Notes: a model not told the origin generated them from the letters alone. 64,000 nt of DNA from Ectothiorhodospiraceae bacterium BW-2 (GCA_008375315.1 CP032507.1:3806071-3870070), one strand, 5' to 3'; positions 36,220 to 46,844 are shown, numbered from the stretch's first letter. Numbers and translations: made by a program.

Positions 36220-36489
36220 CTACTCCATAATATCGCCGCGCAGCAGATACTTACTTAGCGCCACGGTACCAATAAACCCCATCACAGCGATGAGTAGCGC
36301 CACCTCAAAATAGAGCCCATTCTCTAGGTAGAGACTGACCATAATTAACAGGGCAATGGTATTAATATAGAGCGTATCGAGCGCTAAAATTCTATCGGGC
36401 GAGCTCGGCCCCCGAATCAGACGATAGAGGCTCAGTAATAGCGCGACAGAGACCAGAAAAAAGCCTAACGGCAAAATATAACTTAGCAT
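36220..36489 (-). CDS. mnhF: Na+/H+ antiporter subunit F (MnhF/MrpF)
   Basis: An 89-residue protein with three membrane helices and the conserved RLIRGPSSPDRILALDTLYI segment. It overlaps mnhE by 7 bases and is 4 bases before mnhG, in standard Mrp order. Confidence 0.95.
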   Translation of the reverse strand: MLSYILPLGFFLVSVALLLSLYRLIRGPSSPDRILALDTLYINTIALLIMVSLYLENGLYFEVALLIAVMGFIGTVALSKYLLRGDIME

Positions 36490-37019
36490 GGATCAAAGAT
36501 CTCCATTAACGACCTCTCATAACGCTGCTTAATTAAAGCGACCTCCTCTTCGACCGAATCGACCGAGAGGCCATGAACAATCAGAAAACGCTGATCTTCA
36601 CTTAAATCGCAACTCACTGTGCCGGGCGTTAAGGAGATAGTACTCGCCAAGACACTAATACCGACCGGATCGCGAATATCGAGCGGCACTTGAAACAGCG
36701 CCGGTTTTAGGTGGTGGTTAGGAGAGAGCACCTGCTTGGCCACAATGATATTGGCAACTACAATATCGACCATCACCAGCGCAATAAAGCGAATAAAAAC
36801 CGTAAAATGTCTAAAATGGACCGGCTCATCCCAAAACGAAGAGGTAAAGAAGGGAATCACAATCGCCAACAGCGAGCCGAGTACGACATGGCCCGGCGCA
36901 ACGGTATTATTCAATAGCAGCCAGACTAGCAGCAGCAGCAGCGATAGAATCGGGTGGGGTAACAGTCGCCGCCGCTCCTGTTGGGAGGGGGGGGGGGAGC
37001 TCTCTACCGCTCTATCCAT
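36483..37019 (-). CDS. mnhE: Na+/H+ antiporter subunit E (MnhE/MrpE)
   Basis: A 178-residue subunit. I start it at ATG 37019, which follows AGGAGG inside the end of mnhD; a frame to 37085 would only read mnhD in another phase. Two helices lie near residues 25-60 and 80-105, and the cytoplasmic domain has ISLTPGTVSCDLSEDQRFLI and VHGLSVDSVEEEV, family hallmarks. Confidence 0.94.
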   Translation of the reverse strand: MDRAVESSPPPSQQERRRLLPHPILSLLLLLVWLLLNNTVAPGHVVLGSLLAIVIPFFTSSFWDEPVHFRHFTVFIRFIALVMVDIVVANIIVAKQVLSPNHHLKPALFQVPLDIRDPVGISVLASTISLTPGTVSCDLSEDQRFLIVHGLSVDSVEEEVALIKQRYERSLMEIFDPC

Positions 37020-37020
37020 C

Positions 37021-38529
37021 TTAACGAACCTCCTGTGGTAGCACCGCCTCAAGATAGAGGCTACCCTCAAATAGCGAAGCGGCAATCTGATCAGTTAACT
37101 GCGTCATCGGCCAAGCCAACGCCACCAGTAGCGGCGAGGCCGCCAACAGAACCAATATTGGGGTTAACATCAGCCACGACCAGTGAAACTCTGTCGTCTC
37201 ACTCTCAGCACGGGTCTCATAAAAGAGCGCCGAGCCGGTTCGTGCTAACGACACCACCATTAACAGTGTGGTTATCAGCACCACAGTGATAATTAACATC
37301 GCCTGCGGGTGTAACAAGGCCGCTTTCAAAATCATCACCTTACCCAAAAATCCCGATAGCGGCGGCAGACCGGAGACGGCAATAGCGAACAGAAAAAAGA
37401 GCGCCCCAAGCGACACTAAATGGGTAAAGGGCGGCATCCATTTAGTAATCATCGCGCTACCCCGTCCCTGGATCAGCAGATCGGCCAGTAAAAATAGCCC
37501 GCCGGCAATGAGCGTCGAGTGTACCGTGTAGTAGATCGCGCCACTGAGTGCCTGTGGGGTATTGATACCCACTGCCACCAGTAGTAGCGCCACCGACGCT
37601 AACACCAGATAGGCGATCTGCCGTCGAATATCGACCGCGCTCATCACCCCAAACGCTGCCATCACCAGAGTCACTAACCCAAGCGCGAGTAACCACGGCG
37701 CATGGAGTCCAGCTAGCTCACCAGCCTCGGCACCAAAGAGGGTACCATGAACTCGAATAATGGCATAGATACCGACCTTAGTCATAATCGCAAATAGCGC
37801 CGCCACCGGGGCGGAGGTATGGTGGTAGGCACTAGGTAGCCAAAGATAGATCGGAAAAACCGCCGCCTTCAGTCCAAACACCACCAGCAGCATCAACCCC
37901 GCGACCGCCACCACGGTGACACTCTCAGAGGGTAGCTGGGCAATTCGTAGCGCCATATCGGCGATATTGAGCGTTCCGGTCATGCCGTAGAGGGTACCGA
38001 TAGCAAACAGAAACAGTGTCGAACCGACCAGATTAACGACAACATAGTGGAGCCCTGCCCGAGTCCGCTGCCGCCCCTGACCATGGAGCAGCAGACTATA
38101 GGAGGCGAGTAGCAGCACCTCAAAAAAGACAAATAGGTTAAATAGATCGCCAGTCATAAAGGCACCATTAATGCCAAATAGCTGGAACTGAAACAGCACA
38201 TGAAAATAGTGCCCCTCTCGATCGGTGCCTCGGCCAACGGCATACCACAGCGCCATAAGTGCCAACAGCGCGGTCACCACCACCATAAGCGCCGATAGTG
38301 GATCTAGTACCAAGATGATCCCGAAAGGGGGCGACCAGCTCCCTAACGCATAGATCTGCGCCCCCTGCTGCAACGCCTGCTGCAATGCATAGAGGGCAAG
38401 CACCAACCCAAACGCCGTCGCCAGTAGTGAAAAGAGCCGTAGCCACCCCGGCATCAGTCGCTGTAGCAGTAGCAGTAGTACCCCAGCCAACAGCGGCCAT
38501 AATAGAGGTAGAATCGGTGCGTGGTTCAT
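37021..38529 (-). CDS. mnhD: Na+/H+ antiporter subunit D (MnhD/MrpD)
   Basis: A 502-residue proton-translocating subunit related to NuoM/N of complex I, with about 14 helices. Key segments are GDLFNLFVFFEVLLLASYSL (conserved Glu in TM5) and GLKAAVFPIYLWLPSAYHHT (Lys in TM7 and broken-helix region). It is fourth from the 3' end of the operon. Confidence 0.96.
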   Translation of the reverse strand: MNHAPILPLLWPLLAGVLLLLLQRLMPGWLRLFSLLATAFGLVLALYALQQALQQGAQIYALGSWSPPFGIILVLDPLSALMVVVTALLALMALWYAVGRGTDREGHYFHVLFQFQLFGINGAFMTGDLFNLFVFFEVLLLASYSLLLHGQGRQRTRAGLHYVVVNLVGSTLFLFAIGTLYGMTGTLNIADMALRIAQLPSESVTVVAVAGLMLLVVFGLKAAVFPIYLWLPSAYHHTSAPVAALFAIMTKVGIYAIIRVHGTLFGAEAGELAGLHAPWLLALGLVTLVMAAFGVMSAVDIRRQIAYLVLASVALLLVAVGINTPQALSGAIYYTVHSTLIAGGLFLLADLLIQGRGSAMITKWMPPFTHLVSLGALFFLFAIAVSGLPPLSGFLGKVMILKAALLHPQAMLIITVVLITTLLMVVSLARTGSALFYETRAESETTEFHWSWLMLTPILVLLAASPLLVALAWPMTQLTDQIAASLFEGSLYLEAVLPQEVR

Positions 38530-38533
38530 TCAG

Positions 38534-38854
38534 TTACTTCCCATCAACATGATCGCTATCAAACTCGCCTCTAGCTTTCAAAGAGAGCACAATCACAAAC
38601 GCCGTCATCGCAAAGCTAATCACAATCGCCGTTAAGACCAGCGCTTGGGGCAGCGGGTCGGCGTAGTTAACCACACCCGGCTGTAAAATAGGGGCTTGGT
38701 TTAAGGTTAATCTCCCCATCGCGAACAGAAACATATTCACCGCATAGGCGAGCAGCGTCAACCCCAGCACCACTGGGTAGGTGCGTGCCCGCAGGGTTAA
38801 AAAGACCCCAGCGACCGTTAAAATGGCAATCATGAGCGCTAGAACAATCTCCAT
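38534..38854 (-). CDS. mnhC: Na+/H+ antiporter subunit C (MnhC/MrpC)
   Basis: A 106-residue NuoK-like subunit with three membrane helices and the block DPLPQALVLTAIVISFAMTA, which holds the conserved QALVLTAIVI motif. It is one base after the A/B fusion gene and 4 bases before mnhD. Confidence 0.96.
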   Translation of the reverse strand: MEIVLALMIAILTVAGVFLTLRARTYPVVLGLTLLAYAVNMFLFAMGRLTLNQAPILQPGVVNYADPLPQALVLTAIVISFAMTAFVIVLSLKARGEFDSDHVDGK

Positions 38855-38855
38855 A

Positions 38856-41696
38856 CTACTCCTCCTCGCTAGCTGAACTCTGCAGCGCAGCCGAATAGCG
38901 CTGCGATTGGAGACTCAGCTTACCCAACTCCACCAAAATAAGCACCGTTGCCCCAACCACGACCAGAAAGACCCCCAAATCGAACGCCATAGCGCTGGCT
39001 ATCTCAAATTTTCCCACCACCGGCCAGTGGAGATAGCTAAAGGCGGAGGTGAGGAAGGGGTAGCCTAACGCCATTGAGACCACTCCGGTCACGGTAGCAA
39101 TCAGCAGCCCTAGCGCAATGAGGCCATCTTTCTCAAACCGTAATCTAGCGCTAGTCCACTCAATACCGTTAACCAAATACTGCACAATGAGCGATACAGC
39201 GGCAATGAGGCCGGCGATAAACCCCCCTCCTGGTAGATTATGCCCCCTTAAAAAGATATAGACTGCCACTAACAGCATTAACGGCAAAATGAGTCGTGTT
39301 AAAATCTTCATCATCGGCGGATGCATCACATGCGACCACGGCAGCCCCTCCTCATTCTGCTGCGGTGCATAGAGGCGCAGCCCCTGTAGCATAGCGAAGA
39401 TGCCTAACCCAGCTAGCCCCAAGACGGTAATCTCACCTAAGGTATCAAACCCACGAAAATCGACCAAAATCACATTCACCACATTAGTCCCCCCACCGCC
39501 GGGCAGGGCGTTCTCAAGAAAGTAGCTCCCAATGGAGTCCACTTCGCGAGTCAACACCGCCATCGTCAAGATAAACACCCCCACACCACAGGCGATAGAG
39601 AGCAGCCAGTCACGCCAGACTCGTAAACGACTCGACTCGTGCGGCAGACAGGACTGCGGCAGGTAGTAGAGTGCCAGCAGAATTAGCACCACTGTCACCA
39701 CCTCCACACTAATTTGGGTCATCGCCAGATCGGGGGCTGAAAAGCGAACAAAGACTAAAGTCACAATCAGCCCCACCACGCCTATCGTCATGAGGGCAAT
39801 AAAGCGCTGTCGATGTAGATGGACTGTCACCGCAGTCGCCGTCAGCAGGATGATAAGCGCCACTAGCGCCACCCAATCGAACGGCAACAGCTCCCGCTCA
39901 CCCCACAAGGGGGAGTCACCATAGAGGAGAAAGCCCGCTCCTAGAGCGATCAGAGCAGTGACCATGAGCGTCGCTACCATGCTCTGTAACGAGCCGCGAT
40001 CAACCCGTGAGGTCAGCCACTGCGACAGCGTAAAGAGCGACTCAACCAAGGCTCTATAGGGGACTCTAGCATCTATCGGCTGCACCACCCGTTCGTACCA
40101 TGCAAACAGCCGTTGACGCCGAAAATAGATCGCTATGCCACCGACAAAGGCGATCACACTCATCAGTAGCGGTAGCGTAAAGCCGTGCCACAGCGACAGC
40201 GAGTAGTCTGGCGGGGGGGCTTGCAACGCATCGGTGACCGCCACCGCTAGCAGCGGTGCCACGGTATAGAATGGCAGCGTTCCGACAGCAAAGCAGGCGA
40301 TCACTAAAATATCGACCGGAATTTTCATGAACCGAGGCGGCTCATGCGGCACTCTGTCGAGATTATGGTGATTTTTGCCACCAAAAAAGACATCGTGAAT
40401 AAAACGCAGCGAGTAGGCGACCGAAAAGACCCCAGCTAGCGTTGCTAACAGTGGGATCATAAAATTAAAGATACCACTATCGGTCAAGGCGCGTTCAAAA
40501 AACATCTCCTTACTTAAAAAGCCGTTGAGTAGCGGCACGCCGGCCATCGCCGAGGCGGCCACCATTGCCAAGGTCGCCGTATGGGGCATGTAGTGCCACA
40601 ACCCGTGCAGGCGGCGCATGTCGCGGGTACCGGTCTCATGGTCGATAATGCCCGCCACCATAAAGAGCGACGCCTTAAAGGTCGCATGGTTAATAATATG
40701 AAAGATAGCCGCCACCGCCGCTAAGGGGGTCGAAAAGCCGAACAGTAGCGTAATCAGCCCTAAATGGCTAATCGTCGAGTAGGCCAGTAGTCCCTTCAAG
40801 TCGTGCTGAAACAGCGCAGTAAAGGCGCCTAGTAGCAGCGTTGCCATGCCGGCGGTCGAGACCAGCACTGTCCACTCGGGAGTGCCACTGAGTACCGGAA
40901 AGAAGCGGGCCAAGAGAAATATCCCCGCCTTAACCATCGTCGCCGAGTGGAGGTAGGCCGAAACCGGCGTCGGTGCCGCCATCGCGTGCGGCAGCCAGAA
41001 GTGGAACGGAAACTGTGCCGATTTGGTAAACACCCCAAGCAGAATCAGCACCACCATTGGGGTGTAGAGCGGGTGGTTGATAATAAGCTCCCGTTGAACC
41101 AGAACCTCGCTCAACTGGTAGCTACCCACGATATGGCCCAACATCAGTACACCAGCTAATAGCGCCAAACCACCTGCACCGGTCACTGTTAGCGCCATTT
41201 TTGCCCCATCGCGACCATCGGGGCGATACTGCCAGTAGCTAATGAGCAAAAATGAGCTCAGGGAGGTTAACTCCCAAAAGAGCACTAGCTGGAGCAGATT
41301 CTCCGACAGCACAATCCCCAGCATCGAGCCCATAAAGAGCAGCAGGTAGCCATAGAAGCGCCCCATACAATCTTTAGAGGAGATATAGTAGCGGGCATAG
41401 AGAATAACCAACAGGCCAATGACCAAAATCAGCAGCGCAAACAGTAGCGCTAGGCCATCGAGCCGAAACGCGAACGACAGCCCAATCGAGTCGATCCAGC
41501 GCCACGACTGCACCAGCGTCTGACCAGCCATGACAGGCTCAAGTAGCTGCAATAGCTGTAGCAGCGCCAACAGCGTAAACAGCCCCGCCCCCCAAGCGCT
41601 AGCGATTCGATTCTTTCCGGCAAGCCAAGCCACAACCACTGCGCCAATAAATGGCAGCAGTACCACAGTCGGTAACGAAAAACTCGGTGATATCAT
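38856..41696 (-). CDS. mnhA: Na+/H+ antiporter subunit A fused to subunit B (MnhAB/MrpAB)
   Basis: A 946-residue polytopic subunit. The first 500 residues are NuoL-like (SENLLQLVLFWELTSLSSFL with the key Glu; GVFTKSAQFPFHFWLPHAMA with the Lys); residues 600-780 hold the MrpA C-terminal part; residues 790-940 are MrpB (VYIFLRGHNLPGGGFIAGLI, VGKFEIASAMAFDLGVFLVV). No separate mnhB exists here, so this is the fused form seen in several gammaproteobacteria. It is the first gene of the operon. The complex supports Na+ and pH homeostasis, in keeping with the solute-synthesis operon upstream. Confidence 0.96.
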   Translation of the reverse strand: MISPSFSLPTVVLLPFIGAVVVAWLAGKNRIASAWGAGLFTLLALLQLLQLLEPVMAGQTLVQSWRWIDSIGLSFAFRLDGLALLFALLILVIGLLVILYARYYISSKDCMGRFYGYLLLFMGSMLGIVLSENLLQLVLFWELTSLSSFLLISYWQYRPDGRDGAKMALTVTGAGGLALLAGVLMLGHIVGSYQLSEVLVQRELIINHPLYTPMVVLILLGVFTKSAQFPFHFWLPHAMAAPTPVSAYLHSATMVKAGIFLLARFFPVLSGTPEWTVLVSTAGMATLLLGAFTALFQHDLKGLLAYSTISHLGLITLLFGFSTPLAAVAAIFHIINHATFKASLFMVAGIIDHETGTRDMRRLHGLWHYMPHTATLAMVAASAMAGVPLLNGFLSKEMFFERALTDSGIFNFMIPLLATLAGVFSVAYSLRFIHDVFFGGKNHHNLDRVPHEPPRFMKIPVDILVIACFAVGTLPFYTVAPLLAVAVTDALQAPPPDYSLSLWHGFTLPLLMSVIAFVGGIAIYFRRQRLFAWYERVVQPIDARVPYRALVESLFTLSQWLTSRVDRGSLQSMVATLMVTALIALGAGFLLYGDSPLWGERELLPFDWVALVALIILLTATAVTVHLHRQRFIALMTIGVVGLIVTLVFVRFSAPDLAMTQISVEVVTVVLILLALYYLPQSCLPHESSRLRVWRDWLLSIACGVGVFILTMAVLTREVDSIGSYFLENALPGGGGTNVVNVILVDFRGFDTLGEITVLGLAGLGIFAMLQGLRLYAPQQNEEGLPWSHVMHPPMMKILTRLILPLMLLVAVYIFLRGHNLPGGGFIAGLIAAVSLIVQYLVNGIEWTSARLRFEKDGLIALGLLIATVTGVVSMALGYPFLTSAFSYLHWPVVGKFEIASAMAFDLGVFLVVVGATVLILVELGKLSLQSQRYSAALQSSASEEE

Positions 41697-41851
41697 CTAA
41701 ACAGCAACCGCCCTGTCATCAGTTAAATACCTAGCGCCGATTCTAACCCGAACGCTCCTCGCAATGACAGCAAAATTAGCCCTCTATCGACTATTCTCTA
41801 TCCAGCACCGCTATAGATTGCAACAACCTCTATGGAAGTTAGGCATCCCCC
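41697..41851. other. 155-base gap between the solute operon and mrp operon
   Basis: No gene, clear terminator or promoter could be assigned. It should hold the 3' end of the phosphorylase transcript and the promoter for the Mrp operon. Confidence 0.35.
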
Positions 41852-43597
41852 CTACTCATACACCACATTGGTAATCCAGAGAGTTTGATAGGGCTTTAAC
41901 TCCACCGTCTCATTAAACTGCTGATAGCGGTAGCCACTGATCAGATCCTGCCACTCATCGGTCACAATCAGATTGAGCTCCGAGAGGCGAAATAGCTGCG
42001 GCTCGGCACTGATATTATTAACCGCAAAGATACTCTGCCGCCGATCAGGGCTCTGACGCCAAAAGGCGAAGATGGCACAGCCTAAATGGAGGGTAAACTG
42101 GGTCGCATTAGGGTGAAACGCCGGCTGCCGTTTACGCAGAGCAATTAACCGCCGCAACCGATCTAGCACCTGTCGCTGACGGCTCGTCTCATCCTGTAGC
42201 AGCACCTCTAGATGGGCCATCGACCACTGGTGGCGATTAATATGGCGGTTATGGCCACTATGCTCCATGCGTTTATAGTCATTGCCGGTGGCGATAAGCG
42301 AGTGGATATAGAAAGCGGGGATCCCCTCTAACGCCAACATAATCGCATGGGCGGCGATAAAGCGTTCAATCTGCCAGCGATCTCTCCCCGCAGCACTCCC
42401 AGAGAGGGCATCGAACAGGCTAATATTGATCTCATAAGGGCGCCTCTCCCCCCCCGGCAGCGAGCGCCACGAGACCCGTCCGCCAAACTGCTCCATGGTG
42501 GTAGTCAGAGTCGTTAACTCCTCATCGCTCAGTAACCCCTCGGCCGGTCGCAGGCCGATACCATCGTGCGAGGCGATAAAGTTAAAGTAGCAGGTGCCAT
42601 TTTGCGCCGGCGGCATACTCATTAACCAAGTTTTTAGATGGGTCGCATCGCCACTAATTAGCGTATGCAGCAACAGCGGCGGCAGAGAGAAGTTATAGAT
42701 GGCGTGCGCCTCGTTGGCGTTGCCAAAATAGGAGAGGTTCTCCCGATTCGGGATATTGGTCTCGGTAATCACCATCGCCTGCGGGTTCCGCTGCTCAATT
42801 AACAGCCGCAGCAGGCGGATCACTTCGTGCGTCTGCGGCAGATTAATGCAGCTACTGCCGTTCTCTTTCCACAAAAAAGCGACCGCATCAAGACGAAAAA
42901 TGGTTATCCCCCGATCGAGATAGTAGCGAATAATGGTCACAAACTCAGCTAACATCGCCGGATTAGCAAAGTTAAGATCGATCTGATCGGGGCCAAAGGT
43001 ACACCAAAGATACTTTTTCCCCTGTCGCGTCTCCACCTCGCGCAGGAGCGGTGTGGTGCGTGGCCGCACAACCTCGCTGTAGTCCCCCTCAGGATCGGCT
43101 TCAATAAAGTAGTGGCAGCCAACCCCCTCCCCCTTACGAAAGTTCTCAAACCAGCGGCTGCGGCTAGAGCAGTGGTTAATCACGACATCGGCCATCAGCC
43201 GGTAGTCTCGGGCAATCGCCTCGATATCGGGCCACTCGCCTAACGCCTCATTCACCTGCAGATAGTCGATAACGGCAAAGCCGTCATCAGAGCTCCAAGG
43301 AAAGAAGGGTAGGATATGGACAGAGTTAATGCTCTGACGCAGGTAGCGATTTAAAAAGCGGTGCAGCGTCTTTAACGGCTTCTCCCCCGGTGCCTGTAGG
43401 GTATCGCCATAGGTGATGAGGGCGATATCGGCCTGACTCCAGCGATTTTGATTCGGCACCAACGGTTCAGCCGCCGCCGCCACCCCCATTAGAGCTAGTA
43501 ACTGCTGCGCCAATTCAGGCAGGTAGGCTTGCTCGCCGTAGATCTGGCACAGGTGGTGCTGTAGTCGAGTGGTGATATCATCTAGTTGTGTCTGCAC
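41852..43597 (-). CDS. GH13_18 phosphorylase (glucosylglycerate/sucrose phosphorylase family)
   Basis: A 581-residue glycoside hydrolase family 13 barrel of the sucrose phosphorylase branch. The nucleophile Asp is in [15 protein letters not shown], the acid/base Glu in [16 protein letters not shown] and the third Asp in [16 protein letters not shown]. The N-terminal LITYGDTL and [18 protein letters not shown] are typical of the branch. Because the adjacent gene encodes a glucosyl-3-phosphoglycerate synthase, the likely reaction is reversible phosphorolysis of glucosylglycerate to glucose 1-phosphate and glycerate. Sucrose or glucosylglycerol phosphorolysis remains possible. It is 25 bases after the synthase gene. 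Confidence 0.87.
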   Translation of the reverse strand: MQTQLDDITTRLQHHLCQIYGEQAYLPELAQQLLALMGVAAAAEPLVPNQNRWSQADIALITYGDTLQAPGEKPLKTLHRFLNRYLRQSINSVHILPFFPWSSDDGFAVIDYLQVNEALGEWPDIEAIARDYRLMADVVINHCSSRSRWFENFRKGEGVGCHYFIEADPEGDYSEVVRPRTTPLLREVETRQGKKYLWCTFGPDQIDLNFANPAMLAEFVTIIRYYLDRGITIFRLDAVAFLWKENGSSCINLPQTHEVIRLLRLLIEQRNPQAMVITETNIPNRENLSYFGNANEAHAIYNFSLPPLLLHTLISGDATHLKTWLMSMPPAQNGTCYFNFIASHDGIGLRPAEGLLSDEELTTLTTTMEQFGGRVSWRSLPGGERRPYEINISLFDALSGSAAGRDRWQIERFIAAHAIMLALEGIPAFYIHSLIATGNDYKRMEHSGHNRHINRHQWSMAHLEVLLQDETSRQRQVLDRLRRLIALRKRQPAFHPNATQFTLHLGCAIFAFWRQSPDRRQSIFAVNNISAEPQLFRLSELNLIVTDEWQDLISGYRYQQFNETVELKPYQTLWITNVVYE

Positions 43598-43622
43598 GGT
43601 CGCTGCTCCCTATCGCTTTAGG

Positions 43623-44846
43623 TTAATTTCCATATTCAGCCATATCGGCATCCACTGCCGTTAGTAAGCGGGAGAAGATGTCGGGCGCTGCACTCACCAC
43701 TCGATTCCAAGCGGGAATAAACGGCTTCTCCATCGGATTATCAAGAAAGGCATCGCCGGCGGTAATGATATTTTGCGCAAAGAGCTCCACCGCCTGCTCT
43801 TCGCGGTGGGTGTCATAGTCTAACCCGTTCATAATCGCATCGTTACGGTAGGTTTCGACAAAGTCGAGCGCAATCCGAAAGTAGGCCGCCTTAATCGAAC
43901 GAAAAGTCTCGCACGAGAGCACCACCCCATGCGTCGCTAGTTTACGAAAGATCGCTTTGGCGATATCGACTGACATCTTCGATAGCCCCTGCTGCTGATC
44001 CTCTACCGAGAGCTGCTGGTGTTTATGGTCATAACACTCGGCAATATCGACCTGACAGAGACGGTTGGTCGCGTAGTTGCGTTTCATCTCTGACAATACC
44101 CCTATCTCCAGCCCCCAGTCGCTAGGGATACGAAGATCGGTCAGTACATCACGCCGCATCGAAAACTCCCCAGCAAGGGGGTAGCGGTAACTGTCGAGAT
44201 ACTCCAGATAGTCGATAGCCCCTAAACTCTTTTTTAACGCCCGTAACAGAGGGGTGACTAGCAACCGACTGACGCGGCCATTCATCTTGCCATCGGCAAC
44301 CCGCGCATAGTACCCCTTGCAAAACTCGTAGCTATAGTTAGGATTCGCCACCGGGTAGATGAGCCGCGCCAACATATCGCGTTCATAGGTAATAATGTCG
44401 CAGTCGTGCAGCGCGATCGACTCAACGCTATCTGAGGCGAGAAAGTAGCCCATGCAGTACCAGACATTGCGCCCCTTGCCCGCCTCCTTAGGCGCTAAGC
44501 CTAGCGCCGCTAGCGATGCATCGATCTCCCTCAGTCTCGGGCCATCGTTCCATAACACCCGTACACGCTGCGGCAGACGGGAGAAAAACTGCAGCGCATG
44601 GCGATATTGACTCTCATCGGCTCTATCTAGACCAACCACAATTTCGCTTAAGTAGGGCACCTGCTGTAGCTCGGTCACAATGGTCTCTAAAGCCTGCCCT
44701 TGTAGCTCTGAATAGAGCGAAGGGAGCAGCAGCCCTAGGGGCCGCTGGCGGGAGAACTCCAGCAGCTCTCGCTCTAGCTGCTCCACCGGACGCTGATTGA
44801 GATTATGCAGCGTGGTAATAATGCCATTTTGGTAAAAATCGGCCAC
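43623..44846 (-). CDS. gpgS: glucosyl-3-phosphoglycerate synthase-like glycosyltransferase
   Basis: A 407-residue GT81-type enzyme. Donor-site segments are LSEIVVGLDRADESQYRHAL, GKGRNVWYCMGYFLASD and the metal-binding IALHDCDIITYERDML; EFCKGYYARVADGKMNGRVS and YPLAGEFSMRRDVL complete the acceptor region. It joins glucose from an NDP-sugar to 3-phosphoglycerate, the first step to the compatible solute glucosylglycerate. The partner phosphatase (48970-49794) lies 4 kb upstream on the same strand, separated by the Rpn gene array. Confidence 0.86.
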   Translation of the reverse strand: MADFYQNGIITTLHNLNQRPVEQLERELLEFSRQRPLGLLLPSLYSELQGQALETIVTELQQVPYLSEIVVGLDRADESQYRHALQFFSRLPQRVRVLWNDGPRLREIDASLAALGLAPKEAGKGRNVWYCMGYFLASDSVESIALHDCDIITYERDMLARLIYPVANPNYSYEFCKGYYARVADGKMNGRVSRLLVTPLLRALKKSLGAIDYLEYLDSYRYPLAGEFSMRRDVLTDLRIPSDWGLEIGVLSEMKRNYATNRLCQVDIAECYDHKHQQLSVEDQQQGLSKMSVDIAKAIFRKLATHGVVLSCETFRSIKAAYFRIALDFVETYRNDAIMNGLDYDTHREEQAVELFAQNIITAGDAFLDNPMEKPFIPAWNRVVSAAPDIFSRLLTAVDADMAEYGN

Positions 44847-44963
44847 TGTTCACTCCTCTGTCTGTGCTATCTATGCTGTTAATTGCTCTCTGTTATGGGA
44901 CCTGTTCATCAACCAACTAGCCGAACGCCTGACGCGAGAGATTGATGGAGTGGCATCTAGTGG

Positions 44964-44986
44964 GGGGTGGGTTTCAAACCCGCCCC
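44964..44986. repeat. GC-rich palindrome at the downstream end of Rpn copy 1
   Basis: GGGGTGGGTTT-C-AAACCCGCCCC forms an 11-pair hairpin with one G-U pair. Related palindromes stand at 46036-46056 and 47928-47948, each between Rpn copies, and a right half-copy is at 46845-46860. All are followed by CTACGAAACCCG and the start of an Rpn 3' end. It behaves as part of the Rpn gene unit, perhaps as a terminator or mobile end. Confidence 0.8.
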
Positions 44987-45019
44987 TACGAAACCCGAAA
45001 ACCGCTATCCATTGCCCAC

Positions 45020-45999
45020 TCAGTGAAATAGATCTTCGGGCTTTTCAGCGGTCAGGATGCGTTCGGACCAATGCAGCAAAGTGTCGGCATCGGCCTGTTC
45101 GATCCTCCCTATAGCCTCACTAGGTACCGTGCCAAATTTAGTTTGCATTAGACGGATGAGTATATTTGCCTCACCTTGTTGCAAGCCTTGTTGCACATAT
45201 TTATCGATAAATGTCTGCATCAGTGGTTCTCCATCGGGTAGGGTCTGTAATGCTTCACGCGCTTCGGTTTCGCTAACTCGTTCCGTGGCTTGTACATAGT
45301 AGCGCAATAGGCACTCTAATACATCTACCGCTGTGGCGCGATCTTGAATTTGCCGGATTAGGTCAATCAGCTCTAGCAGTCGCTGTAGCGGTTGCTTATC
45401 ATAGATATAGCGTAACGCTAATGAGGCCATACGGGTCAACACCTCCCCTTTGAGTTCCAGTTTTCCGTGGGGGAGATGTCGTGTAGATCGTAACGAAATT
45501 GGGGGATATAGGGGGTGAGTGCTGCGGGGAGTGGTCGGATTAGGGCTTGATAGTCGCGGGCTATATTCCAGCGCGATTGGCCGTGGTAGAGCACTATCGG
45601 ATAGACCGGCGGCAGGTATTTGGCTTTCGGATTCTGTTTGCGATAGGCCTCTGCACTAAGCACTTGATAACGAAGTAGTTGTAGCGCCACCCAGCGGTCG
45701 GGGGTGCTTTTGTGGTCAAACAGCAGGTAGATGTGAACCCCTTCTGGCCTCTCCTCCTCGGATAGGTCGGGTTCATGACGATACTCTACGCGATAGACTA
45801 GATCTGAAAACGATTTGCGTAGCTCTTTGCTGACATAGCTATCTTTGGCGATGGTCAGGGTGCTCATATCTAGGAGGGCGACTATCTCGTTCGGTAGGTA
45901 GTGTTGCAGGTAGTCTTGCGCTAGCTCTTTGCGTTCGAAGTTCTCGCGAAAGAAGCGATCGTGGGGGTCGGTGAGGGTGGTGTGGGGCGGTTTTTTCAT
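45020..45999 (-). pseudogene. Rpn/transposase_31 family gene, copy 1, frameshifted
   Basis: Homologous over its whole length to copies 3 and 4, but one G is missing from a G run at 45469-45473: five G where intact copies have six, or C plus five. The N-terminal part (45436-45999, DPHDRFFRENFERKELAQ, with LLFDHKSTPDRW) ends in a wrong-frame tail; the C-terminal part (45020-45442) is intact. The family is a PD-(D/E)XK nuclease linked to DNA breaks and recombination (RpnA in E. coli). It encodes LIRLMQTKFGTVPSEAIGRI, like copy 3. A sequencing error in the G run cannot be excluded. Confidence 0.85.
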
Positions 46000-46035
46000 G
46001 TGGTAGTTTTGATAATTTTTGGCAGCTAGTATCAA

Positions 46036-46056
46036 GGGCGGATTTGAAACCCGCCC
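46036..46056. repeat. GC-rich palindrome between Rpn copies 1 and 2
   Basis: GGGCGGATTT-G-AAACCCGCCC, one A-C mismatch. The sequence from here into copy 2 is the same as at 47928 onward between copies 3 and 4, showing that the pair was duplicated as a block. Confidence 0.85.
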
Positions 46057-46083
46057 CTACGAAACCCGCTATCCATTGACCAC

Positions 46084-46844
46084 TCAGTGAAATAGATCTT
46101 CGGGCTTTTCGGCGGTCAGGATGCGTTCGGACCAATGCAGTAAAGTGTCGGCATCGGCCTGTTCGATCCTTGCCATCGTCTCACCAGGTACTATGCCAAA
46201 TTTGGTTTTCAGTTGGCGGATGAGTATATTTGCCTCACCTTGTTGCAAGCCTTGTTGCACATATTTATCGATAAATGTCTGCATCAGTGGTTCTCCATCG
46301 GGTAGGGTCTGTAATGCTTCACGCGCTTCGGTTTCGCTAACTCGTTCCGTGGCTTGTACATAGTAGCGCAATAGGCACTCTAATACATCTACCGCTGTGG
46401 CGCGATCTTGAATTTGCCGGATTAGGTCAATCAGCTCTAGCAGTCGCTGTAGCGGTTGCTTATCATAGATATAGCGTAACGCTAATGAGGCCATACGGGT
46501 CAGTACTTCCCCTTTGAGTTCCAGTTTTCCGTGGGGGGAGATGTCGTGTAGATCGTAATGAAATTGGGGGATATAGGGGGTGAGTGCTGCGGGGAGTGGT
46601 CGGATTAGGGCTTGATAGTCGCGGGCTATATTCCAGCGCGATTGGCCGTGGTAGAGCACTATCGGATAGACCGGTGGCAGGTATTTGGCTTTCGGATTCT
46701 GTTTGCGATAGGCCTCTGCACTAAGCACTTGATAACGAAGTAGTTGTAGCGCTACCCAGCGGTCGGGGGTGCTTTTGTGGTCAAACAGCAGGTAGATGTG
46801 AACCCCTTCTGGCCTCTCCTCCTCGGATAGGTCGGGTTCGTGAC
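46084..46844 (-). pseudogene. Rpn/transposase_31 family gene, copy 2, N-terminally deleted
   Basis: This copy matches copy 4 almost exactly (both encode RQLKTKFGIVPGETMARIEQ) but stops abruptly at 46844, in the codons for HEPDLSEEE. About 65 N-terminal codons, the start and the leader are gone and the sequence joins directly to the right arm of the palindrome and then copy 3. The truncation removes the first conserved Asp of the nuclease fold. A start at 46728 could give a 214-residue remnant with no complete active site. Confidence 0.88.
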
